A stretch of 5,177 nt of DNA from positions 1 through 5,177 of the forward strand of contig CAMYOR010000085.1 of NCBI GenBank assembly GCA_947278105.1. Reading direction: 5' to 3'. Position numbers and translations under genes: made by a program. Below are positions 1-5,177 of the stretch, one piece after another. The notes under the pieces were generated by a model. That model made no database searches, had not been told where the DNA came from, and saw only the letters and a program-made list of their open reading frames with translations. Position 1 is the first letter of the stretch. Every line of letters starts with the position of its first letter. Source of the stretch: an uncultured Tissierellia bacterium. GTDB taxonomy: Bacteria > Bacillota > Clostridia > Tissierellales > Peptoniphilaceae.

Positions 1-42
1 CTCTTAATCAGGGTGTCCACGGTTCGAGTCCGTGAGGGTGGA
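1..42 (+). tRNA. tRNA-Lys (anticodon CTT), 3' part only
   Basis: This is the 3' part of a tRNA gene; its 5' half lies outside the window. The first seven bases form the anticodon loop CTCTTAA, giving anticodon CTT (lysine). The 3' anticodon strand TCAGG follows (8-12), then a five-base variable loop. Next come a fully paired T arm (CACGG 18-22 with CCGTG 30-34) and the T loop TTCGAGT. The 3' acceptor strand AGGGTGG (35-41) and discriminator A42 end the gene. CCA is not encoded (AAA follows), so the end would have to be added by tRNA nucleotidyltransferase. The missing acceptor 5' strand should read CCACCCT. The T arm geometry is certain; lysine identity depends on taking a standard seven-base loop. 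Confidence 0.88.
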
Positions 43-48
43 AAAGGT

Positions 49-90
49 AAACCGCTTGAAACCAATGGTTTCAGGCGGTTTGTCTTATAT
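49..90 (+). terminator. Intrinsic terminator after the tRNA, possibly bidirectional
   Basis: A 15-bp inverted repeat (49-63 with 67-81) pairs without mismatch apart from one G-T wobble and is closed by a three-base AAT loop. It begins seven bases after the tRNA discriminator base. The 3' arm ends in TTT and runs into GTCTTATAT, a modest T-rich tract, as expected for factor-independent termination of the + strand tRNA transcript. On the - strand the same hairpin is followed by ACCTTTTCC, a weaker T-run. It could therefore also stop transcripts coming from the zinc-ribbon gene, which ends at 139. The hairpin is seen directly; two-way use is inference. Confidence 0.8.
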
Positions 91-138
91 AAATAGAAGA
101 TTTGTTTTGTTTACTATTCAGAAGCTGACTAGGCTCTT

Positions 139-1668
139 TTATTTTTCTTCATCCATTTTTTCTAATCGTTTTTTATTTTCAATCGCTTCGTCCAATGCTC
201 CTCTGTCCTTGGCTTTTTTCAGTTTTTCATCCTTCATTAAATCGAATTTGTTTCCCTTTAATTCCTCACTGTTTTCGCCTCGGATGACTTCACTTCTAAG
301 GCCATATTTACTTTCAATAAATTCATCTTCCTGGATCAAATTGGAAACCTTGTGCTTTGTTTCCAGCTCATAATAGTGTCTTTCATTAGAGTTTCGATAT
401 CGCAGGTAGATCGTGTAATAGAATACAAAGCCAGAAACCAGGAGCAGCCAAAAGTATCCCCTTGAAGCCTGAAACTGAGTTTCATTGAAAGTGTCCAGGG
501 AGGCAATGAGGTTGAGGATAAAGGCCAACAATCCGCCGGCAATTTCAACCAATACCGAGCAGAAAAACAGCTTGGAAAAGTTAATGGGGACGCTTCCCAT
601 CGTTTCTTTTGTTCTGGCATTGACTGCCACATAGTGCATTAAATGCTTATTTCCCTTGGTCTGCATATAACTGTAGAGCCAGACGGGCAAATAAGCGGCC
701 TTCCAGAAGTCGCCCTTCACCTCATATTCCTCTTGATCCCATCGAACGCCCCGATCATATTGAAGGAGGGTCTCCTTGGCAGCAAGTCTGGCTATGTCGG
801 AGCTTTCAGCATCAATGACCTTTTTCAGTGTCCCCATATTGGTATCTCTTTTTTCCGAGGTATAACCTGTTAAATAGTTTGCATTAAAATTAACGCAGTT
901 TTCTGTATCAAAAGGCATGATGGCATTGATGGTATTCGTTGTCTTTTCTTTGGAAGAGTAATCCAATTTATCGGTGGTGGATTCTATTGAAAGATCGTCA
1001 ACGAAGATGTCAAATTCCCTTCCCACCCGGTAGAGATCAGCATCATATTCGTAGTGTTTTTTATCCCCTTCTCCGACTTCCCGACATCCGGTTTGAATTT
1101 CACCTTCTCCGGAAAGCTTCATATGTCCATTGACATCGACAATCATATAGGGAATATAAACGCCACAAATATTTGCCGTCGAAAATTCCCTGGTGAATTG
1201 GGGATGGGCGAAAAATTTCCTTTTATGGACAAATTCTGAAATTTTTTCCTCGGCATCCTTTTTCGAAACCTTGAAAGGAAGGATCACGTCAGGAACGGCT
1301 CCGTTAGGAATTTGGTTATTCAGAGACAGGGTATTTCGGCACCAATGACACCTTGCCTGTGTGGAGGTTTTCGTGTCGATGACCACCTCTGCCCCGCAGC
1401 TTTCACACTTTAATGTAATTAGATCTTCGCTTTTATCCTCGATATCCTGAGCGCCGCTCCTTAAAGTAGTTCCCTGCAAGGTGCTGATCTCTTGATCCTT
1501 CGGAGCCAGGTCCAATTCAAATTCATAGCGGCAAAAATTGCACCTGAGCTTGCCTGTTTTTGTATTGGTTCCAATATCGGTTGACCCGCACTTGGGGCAT
1601 TTGATCTGCCCATCTTTAAGACCGCCTTCAGTGGTTATGATTCTAATATCCTTTTGATCCTGATCCAT
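139..1668 (-). CDS. Tandem zinc-ribbon membrane protein, YdjG-like (TFIIB-type zinc ribbon family)
   Basis: Predicted 509-aa membrane protein. Two four-cysteine zinc ribbons stand at the N-terminus: C24, C27, C43, C46 and C88, C91, C107, C110. A globular domain of about residues 125-360 follows. It carries motifs that recur in zinc-ribbon proteins of the YdjG type: GVYIPYMIVD (about 169), NYLTGYTSEK (about 264) and YLPVWLYSY (326-334), then VNARTKETMGSVPIN just before the membrane. Two hydrophobic helices (about 365-390 and 404-422) form a hairpin, so both ends probably face the cytoplasm. The tail (430-509) is hydrophilic, rich in Lys and Glu, and likely helical. An in-frame GTG at 1674 lies inside the Shine-Dalgarno sequence, so I start at ATG 1668, five bases after GGAGG. 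The gene follows the SPFH gene by 15 bases and is almost certainly cotranscribed with it. The likely role is membrane anchor or adaptor for that SPFH protein. The molecular function is not established from sequence; such proteins are sometimes mislabelled as helicase or primosomal proteins because of the zinc ribbon. Confidence 0.87.
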   Translation of the reverse strand: MDQDQKDIRIITTEGGLKDGQIKCPKCGSTDIGTNTKTGKLRCNFCRYEFELDLAPKDQEISTLQGTTLRSGAQDIEDKSEDLITLKCESCGAEVVIDTKTSTQARCHWCRNTLSLNNQIPNGAVPDVILPFKVSKKDAEEKISEFVHKRKFFAHPQFTREFSTANICGVYIPYMIVDVNGHMKLSGEGEIQTGCREVGEGDKKHYEYDADLYRVGREFDIFVDDLSIESTTDKLDYSSKEKTTNTINAIMPFDTENCVNFNANYLTGYTSEKRDTNMGTLKKVIDAESSDIARLAAKETLLQYDRGVRWDQEEYEVKGDFWKAAYLPVWLYSYMQTKGNKHLMHYVAVNARTKETMGSVPINFSKLFFCSVLVEIAGGLLAFILNLIASLDTFNETQFQASRGYFWLLLVSGFVFYYTIYLRYRNSNERHYYELETKHKVSNLIQEDEFIESKYGLRSEVIRGENSEELKGNKFDLMKDEKLKKAKDRGALDEAIENKKRLEKMDEEK

Positions 1669-1670
1669 AA

Positions 1671-1678
1671 TCACCTCC
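1671..1678 (-). promoter_or_regulatory. Strong ribosome binding site that decides the start of the zinc-ribbon gene
   Basis: The - strand reads GGAGGTGATTATG. GGAGGTGA matches the 16S rRNA 3' end complement over eight bases. The GTG inside it opens the same reading frame two codons earlier, but a ribosome docked here cannot start there. The ATG at 1668, five bases after GGAGG, is the natural start. Confidence 0.85.
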
Positions 1679-1683
1679 GCCGA

Positions 1684-2931
1684 TTATAATCCTAAAAGAT
1701 CGAATTTAATTTTCTTAAATTCTTCTTCCGTGATTACACCGGCATCAAGAAGTTTTTTCATCTGAATCAGCTTTTCTGTTGGGTCTTGCTGACCTTGGTT
1801 TTGCTGGGGGCTGTCATTTTGCTGAACCTGGGCCGTATTTTGACCTTGATTTAGACCTCCTTGGGCCGCCCCAAAATTCGGCTGATAAGAACTTGGAGTC
1901 TCCGGCTGTTTCGTTCCCGTCATCATATTTCCGGCTGCATTCATTCCAAGACCCATAAAGGCCATATTGGCTCCGCCGCCATTTTCACCGGCAGACTGCA
2001 GGCCCCTTGCTGCTGCTTGCTGGAAAAAGGCATTTCCGCGATTTCCGGAAAGGGCATCCGCCTTCTTGACATCCGACAGCAGCGCCTTAGTATCTTCATC
2101 ATATTCAATGGCAAGGATGGCCGTTTTTTCTATTTCAAGCCCTCTGGAGCTTTTCCACTGATATCCTTCTTCAACGGCAAGGGAAAGTGACTTCGCAAAA
2201 CCAATTTGGTCACCTTGGATCCTAGTTATACGATTGCCCCTGGATGGGTCGTTGGTGTAATTCGAAAATGCTGCAGAAAGACTTCCTACCACTTCATTAA
2301 ATAATTGTTCCGCCGCTTCATTATCCATATCGCTGAGATCAAAAGGTTCCGCACCGGAAATGAGATATTTAACTGGGACAAAATTTTTGATCAATAAAAT
2401 GGGGTCAATAATTTTAATTGTGTAAGTTCCTCTGGTGATGGCCCCGACTTGGGTGCCGAAAAAGGCATCGTCCCAATAAATCTCAGACTGAGTGCCAAAT
2501 CGGTTATTGGGAATTTCCTTTAAATTCACATAAAAAAGCAACTGATTGGTAGCAGGGATTCCTCCAAATTTAAATTTTTCCCATGAAGATTTGACCAAAG
2601 AATCAATGATCCCATCGCCTGCAAAAATCGATTGAGAATTAGGGTCATTTGTTCTGTACTCGTAGCCGCCGACTTCCGTAATGATATTGGTGATCGCTCC
2701 GTCTTGTATTGTGACCAGAGCCGTGCCCTCGGGGACAATTACCTTGGTGCCGTTTGTAATGACATTTTCATTTCCCTTGTAATTTGCCCCTCTGTTATTG
2801 TTTACTCCCATTGGATATCCGGGAAAAACAGCGGCTGTAGCAGAAACTCCCGGCATTGGACCATAAAAGTCCTTCCACTGATCTGCCAAAGTTCCCCCCA
2901 GTGCGCCTCGAAAAGCTTGAATAAATCCCAT
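1684..2931 (-). CDS. SPFH (band 7) domain protein with C-terminal SHOCT domain, YdjI-like
   Basis: Predicted 415-aa protein of the SPFH/virion-core-like family. No signal peptide or transmembrane helix is visible; the first 25 residues could form an amphipathic surface helix. The SPFH domain spans about residues 50-290, with family-like stretches such as NVITNGTKVIVPEG (57-69), GGYEYRTNDPNSQSIF (88-103) and FGGIPATNQLLFYVNLKEIP (122-141). A Gly/Ala/Met-rich segment follows (about 310-340), then a Gln/Asn-rich linker (350-382). A SHOCT domain ends the protein (383-415; KLLDAGVITEEEFKKIK core), a short helical module common at the ends of oligomerising or membrane-associated proteins. There is no cysteine in the whole protein. 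Tandem ATGs lie at 2934 and 2931; the second is six bases from GGAGG and is preferred. The zinc-ribbon membrane protein follows within 15 bases, so a scaffold-plus-anchor pair at the membrane is inferred. The family call is firm; the function is inferred from B. subtilis YdjI. Confidence 0.9.
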   Translation of the reverse strand: MGFIQAFRGALGGTLADQWKDFYGPMPGVSATAAVFPGYPMGVNNNRGANYKGNENVITNGTKVIVPEGTALVTIQDGAITNIITEVGGYEYRTNDPNSQSIFAGDGIIDSLVKSSWEKFKFGGIPATNQLLFYVNLKEIPNNRFGTQSEIYWDDAFFGTQVGAITRGTYTIKIIDPILLIKNFVPVKYLISGAEPFDLSDMDNEAAEQLFNEVVGSLSAAFSNYTNDPSRGNRITRIQGDQIGFAKSLSLAVEEGYQWKSSRGLEIEKTAILAIEYDEDTKALLSDVKKADALSGNRGNAFFQQAAARGLQSAGENGGGANMAFMGLGMNAAGNMMTGTKQPETPSSYQPNFGAAQGGLNQGQNTAQVQQNDSPQQNQGQQDPTEKLIQMKKLLDAGVITEEEFKKIKFDLLGL

Positions 2932-2934
2932 CAT

Positions 2935-2943
2935 TCACCTCCC
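2935..2943 (-). promoter_or_regulatory. Strong ribosome binding site of the SPFH gene, tandem ATG
   Basis: The - strand reads GGGAGGTGAATGATG. The nine-base GGGAGGTGA is a near-ideal Shine-Dalgarno sequence. The first ATG (2934) would leave only three bases after GGAGG and the second (2931) leaves six, so the second is the better start. The difference is a single methionine. Confidence 0.8.
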
Positions 2944-2955
2944 TAGTATTTCACA

Positions 2956-2984
2956 ATGATTTTGCTTAACTTGATTTGTGGCAA
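2956..2984 (-). promoter_or_regulatory. Possible SigA-type promoter for the SPFH/zinc-ribbon pair
   Basis: In the AT-rich gap between the thiE-like gene and the SPFH gene, the - strand holds TTGCCA (2984-2979, five of six matches to TTGACA). After 17 bases comes AATCAT (2961-2956, four of six to TATAAT). Transcription would begin about ten bases before the ribosome binding site. The gap has no terminator hairpin, so read-through from cysS-rlmB-thiE is an equally good explanation. The -10 element is weak; this is a candidate only. Confidence 0.25.
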
Positions 2985-3002
2985 AAATCCATTTTCCCTT
3001 TT

Positions 3003-3686
3003 TTAGCGATCGGTGCCGGAAAAAGTTTCCACCTGATCGAAGGCCTCCTGAAGATCCCTTACGGCTTTTCTCGTATCCTCCGCCCGGATCAGGGAGGAAA
3101 CGGCGCAAATGCCCGATACATGGGAATCTTTCAGGATTTTTAGGTTATCCTTGGTTAGGCCGCCTAAAGCATAAACCGGAATTTTTACAGAGTCGGCAAT
3201 CTTTCGAATTCGGTCAACCGGTGTAATTTTTGTAATGACATGGGTTTGGGTGGGATAAACTGCTCCGGAGCCCAAATAATCAGCGCCCTCCTCTTCGGCC
3301 GCTAAGGCACGGTCGATGGATTTTGCCGTAGCCCCAATGAGGACTTCCGGGCCCAAAAGCTTTCTGGCTGCCCGGATCTCCATATCCTCCAGGCCCAGGT
3401 GAACCCCGCATCCGGCGGCCTTTGCGACCTCGACCCGGTCATCCACGAGAAGGGGGACCTGATAAAAATCCGTGATTTCCTTAACCTTTTGGACGAGGCC
3501 AAGGATCTCTTCATCAAAGCGATCCTTATCCCGGACCTGGACCAGGCCTGCCCCAGCCTGGCAAGCTAGTTCGATTTTTCCGATTAGCTCTTCATCGGAA
3601 AGGCTCCCATCCGTAATAAGATAAATTAATTTTTCCTTTGCCTGAAAAGCACGTAAAACCTTTCTCCTCGCCCAATCTTTCTCCAT
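3003..3686 (-). CDS. thiE: Thiamine-phosphate synthase-like protein (ThiE/TenI family)
   Basis: A 227-aa TIM-barrel protein of the ThiE/TenI family. ThiE joins HMP diphosphate to thiazole phosphate to make thiamine phosphate in the cytoplasm. Visible landmarks are LIYLITDG (20-27), the pyrimidine-site Q50-x-R52-x-K54, DDRVEVA (82-88), GVHLGLED (94-101), IGATAKS (117-123), GADYLGSGAVYPT (134-146) and the phosphate-loop ALGG (173-176). Several usual contact residues differ: Asn to Asp82, Gln to Leu99, Ser to Thr120 and the Lys of the TxTK motif to His149, with Lys153 nearby. It may be a divergent ThiE or a TenI-like enzyme. The frame is open to an ATG at 3734 inside rlmB. I prefer ATG 3686, 13 bases after the rlmB stop with AAAGGG five bases before it; this gives a near-normal length, with about ten extra N-terminal residues. 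No other thi gene and no TPP riboswitch is visible. Transcription probably comes through rlmB. Confidence 0.82.
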   Translation of the reverse strand: MEKDWARRKVLRAFQAKEKLIYLITDGSLSDEELIGKIELACQAGAGLVQVRDKDRFDEEILGLVQKVKEITDFYQVPLLVDDRVEVAKAAGCGVHLGLEDMEIRAARKLLGPEVLIGATAKSIDRALAAEEEGADYLGSGAVYPTQTHVITKITPVDRIRKIADSVKIPVYALGGLTKDNLKILKDSHVSGICAVSSLIRAEDTRKAVRDLQEAFDQVETFSGTDR

Positions 3687-3699
3687 AGGTGCCCTTTCT

Positions 3700-4440
3700 T
3701 TAACGCCCGCGGGTCTTTTGACGGACGACCTCATACATCAGAACTGCCGCGGAAACCGAAGCATTCAAAGATTCAATGTGTCCGAACATGGGAATCGAGA
3801 CGAGCAGATCGCATTTTTCCTTAGTTAACGCAGCGATTCCTTCCCCCTCGCTTCCGATGACCAGGCAGACCCCCCCTGAAAAGTCCGTCTCCCAGAAAGA
3901 CTGGCTGGCTTCTCCGGCAGCTCCGTAAACCCAAAGATTTTCTTTCTTCAGTTGATCAATAGTCATGTTAATATTATTGACCTTGGCAATTTTCATATAG
4001 GCGGTTGCCCCGGAGGAGGTTCTCTCTACGGCCTCGGTAATGAGGCTGGACCGGCGCCTGGGAATAATGATCCCATCGATTCCGGCACATTCAGCGGTTC
4101 GAATGATGGCTCCAACGTTATGGGGATCGGTGAGCTCATCCAGGATCAAGACAAAGGGGTCGTGACCTTTATCTCTGGCTTGCGCCAGGATTTCCTCCAC
4201 GGTGGAATAATCAAAATCCTCTGCCAAAAGAACGACTCCCTGGTGGTTCTTAGAATCCGTCATCTGGGATAACTTTTGCTGGTCCGTTTGGACGATGACG
4301 ATCTTTTTTTCTCTGGCCAATCGCTCAATTTGCTGAATAGACCCGTGGGCTTCCCCTTTTTGAAGATATAATTTTTCCGCCTCCCGGCCAGACCTGAGGT
4401 ACTCCAGGACCGACCGGCGGCCGTAAATATAGTTATTCAT
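3700..4440 (-). CDS. rlmB: 23S rRNA (guanosine-2'-O-)-methyltransferase RlmB, SpoU/TrmH family
   Basis: A 246-aa SpoU-class (SPOUT fold) methyltransferase, complete and of normal length. It uses S-adenosylmethionine to 2'-O-methylate a guanosine in the peptidyl-transferase region of 23S rRNA (Gm2251 in E. coli numbering). The N-terminal substrate-binding domain (about 3-76) begins with YIYGRRSVLEYL. The three SPOUT motifs are intact: LDELTDPHNVGAIIRTAE (100-117, with Asn108 and Arg114), LVIGSEGEGI (193-202, Glu198) and IPMFGHIESLNASVSAAVL (216-234, Asn226 and Ser228), the last forming the trefoil knot. The ATG overlaps the cysS stop by one base (TAATG), with GGGAG 11 bases upstream, so translation is probably coupled to cysS. 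A tRNA-directed TrmH-type enzyme is the alternative, but the substrate domain and cysS linkage favour RlmB. Confidence 0.93.
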   Translation of the reverse strand: MNNYIYGRRSVLEYLRSGREAEKLYLQKGEAHGSIQQIERLAREKKIVIVQTDQQKLSQMTDSKNHQGVVLLAEDFDYSTVEEILAQARDKGHDPFVLILDELTDPHNVGAIIRTAECAGIDGIIIPRRRSSLITEAVERTSSGATAYMKIAKVNNINMTIDQLKKENLWVYGAAGEASQSFWETDFSGGVCLVIGSEGEGIAALTKEKCDLLVSIPMFGHIESLNASVSAAVLMYEVVRQKTRGR

Positions 4441-5177
4441 TAGTTTTTTCGCTCCCAGACCACGCCCGTCGGGGTATCTTTGAGAATAATTCCCATTTCA
4501 AGAAGCTGATCGCGGATGGCATCGGCCTTTGCAAAATTCTTTTCTTTTCTGGCCTGATTTCTCTGTTCAATTAGTCCTTCAATATCCTGGTCCAGGTTTT
4601 CTTCTTTCATCCGATCTTCCAGGCCCAAAACATCCAGAAGCTGCTGGTAGAGTTCATAAAGGCTCTTTACCGCTTCTTTTGAGGAGTTCTCTGTGAGGTT
4701 AGCATTGGAAAGGCGGGACAGATCAAAAAGGGCCGTCAGGGCATCAGCGGTATTTAAATCATCCTCCATCACCTGAATAAAGTTTTCCCTGATCTTTTCT
4801 CCCTCTTCAAGAAGCTTCTTCTCCTCCTCTGAAAGGGGCTTGGACTCGTTATGGTCCATCAGCCTTTCCATGTTGTGTTTCGTGTTCATCAATCTTTCAT
4901 AAGAAGCCTTGGACTGATCCATCACCTGACGGGAGAAATTAATCGGAGCCCGATAGTGGGTGGAAAGGAGCCAGAAGCGAACAACGATCAGATCGTATTC
5001 TTTGGCAATATCATTTAAAGTGAAGAAATTGCCCAGGGATTTTGACATTTTTTCCTTTGTCCCATCAGCGGCCGATACGGTAATCATCCCATTATGCATC
5101 CAGTATTTGGCAAAGGTTTTTCCGGTCAGGCTCTCCGATTGGGCAATTTCATTTTCATGGTGAGGAAAGATCAGATC
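4440..5177 (-). CDS. cysS: Cysteinyl-tRNA synthetase, C-terminal part (5' end beyond window)
   Basis: The last 245 residues of a class I aminoacyl-tRNA synthetase that charges tRNA-Cys. The frame is open to the window edge: the first residues are DLIFPHHENEIAQSE, the conserved CysS segment containing the zinc-ligand His and Glu residues. The ATG at 5099 is internal, not the start. YWMHNG (25-30) and the ATP-site KMSKSLGNF (43-51) follow, then an all-helical anticodon-binding (DALR-type) region with FWLLSTHYRAPINF and EDDLNTADALTALFDLSRL. The C-terminal stretch has RNQARKEKNFAKADAIRDQL and ends DTPTGVVWERKN. The loop before KMSKS (SAADGTKE) looks about five residues longer than in B. subtilis CysS. 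The N-terminal HIGH motif lies outside the window. The stop codon overlaps the rlmB start. Confidence 0.96.
   Translation of the reverse strand, partial: DLIFPHHENEIAQSESLTGKTFAKYWMHNGMITVSAADGTKEKMSKSLGNFFTLNDIAKEYDLIVVRFWLLSTHYRAPINFSRQVMDQSKASYERLMNTKHNMERLMDHNESKPLSEEEKKLLEEGEKIRENFIQVMEDDLNTADALTALFDLSRLSNANLTENSSKEAVKSLYELYQQLLDVLGLEDRMKEENLDQDIEGLIEQRNQARKEKNFAKADAIRDQLLEMGIILKDTPTGVVWERKN

Noticed and set aside
1..12. Reading the tRNA anticodon as TCT (arginine)
   Set aside because: That would need an off-register loop. With the standard seven-base loop CTCTTAA, T is at position 33 and the anticodon is CTT.
32..373. Open frame on the + strand running from the tRNA into the end of the zinc-ribbon gene
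   Set aside because: It begins inside the tRNA T arm, crosses the terminator hairpin and then lies antisense to a well-supported gene. Its Ser/Phe-rich product is typical of a shadow frame.
139..1668. Helicase or primosomal protein function for the zinc-ribbon protein
   Set aside because: No Walker A or B motifs are present; only the zinc ribbons are shared with such proteins, and two membrane helices argue against it.
1861..2190. + strand open frame of about 109 codons opposite the SPFH gene
   Set aside because: It is antisense to the Gly/Gln-rich region of a recognised protein and has no recognisable domain; the opposite strand explains the open frame.
2632..2946. + strand open frame of about 104 codons opposite the SPFH gene start
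   Set aside because: It overlaps the ribosome binding site and N-terminal coding of the SPFH gene on the other strand and resembles no known protein.
2935..3002. Terminator or TPP riboswitch between the thiE-like gene and the SPFH gene
   Set aside because: The gap is AT-rich with a T-run but has no GC-rich inverted repeat, and it is too short and lacks the conserved core for a TPP riboswitch.
3952..4272. + strand open frame of about 106 codons opposite rlmB
   Set aside because: It is antisense to conserved SPOUT motifs of rlmB, so selection on rlmB explains the sequence.
4440..5099. cysS starting at the internal ATG 5099
   Set aside because: The frame stays open to the window edge and upstream residues DLIFPHHENEIAQSE are conserved CysS sequence, so the gene is cut by the edge and not short.

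Overview
The window suggests a Gram-positive, clostridia-like Firmicute. The signs are near-perfect GGAGGTGA ribosome binding sites, moderately AT-rich coding DNA, Firmicute-type CysS and RlmB sequences, and a tRNA gene without an encoded CCA end. The genus cannot be told from this stretch. Coding density is high: there is no gene-free stretch longer than about 100 bases.

Left edge, + strand (1 to about 90): the 3' half of a tRNA gene, read as tRNA-Lys with anticodon CTT. A perfectly paired 15-bp hairpin terminator follows directly. Everything else is on the - strand and converges on this hairpin.

Right part, - strand (5177 down to 3003): a housekeeping run in transcription order cysS (cysteinyl-tRNA synthetase, cut by the window edge), rlmB (23S rRNA 2'-O-methyltransferase) and a thiE-like gene. 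cysS and rlmB share one base (TAATG). The thiE-like gene starts 13 bases after rlmB. The mrnC gene that sits between cysS and rlmB in Bacillus is absent. The ThiE-like protein has conservative and non-conservative changes at several substrate-contact positions.

Middle and left part, - strand (2931 down to 139): a compact two-gene unit with very strong ribosome binding sites and a 15-base gap. The first gene encodes a cysteine-free SPFH (band 7) protein with a Gln/Asn-rich linker and a C-terminal SHOCT domain. The second encodes a membrane protein with two N-terminal four-cysteine zinc ribbons, a globular middle domain, two adjacent transmembrane helices and a charged tail. By domain content this resembles YdjI and YdjG of the Bacillus subtilis pspA-ydjGHI membrane-stress operon. 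Here there is no PspA and no YdjH between or beside them within the window. The likely picture is an SPFH scaffold recruited to the membrane by its zinc-ribbon partner. This pair is the most interesting part of the window. Three starts (zinc-ribbon protein, SPFH protein, ThiE-like protein) are placed downstream of the longest possible start on ribosome-binding-site or overlap grounds.
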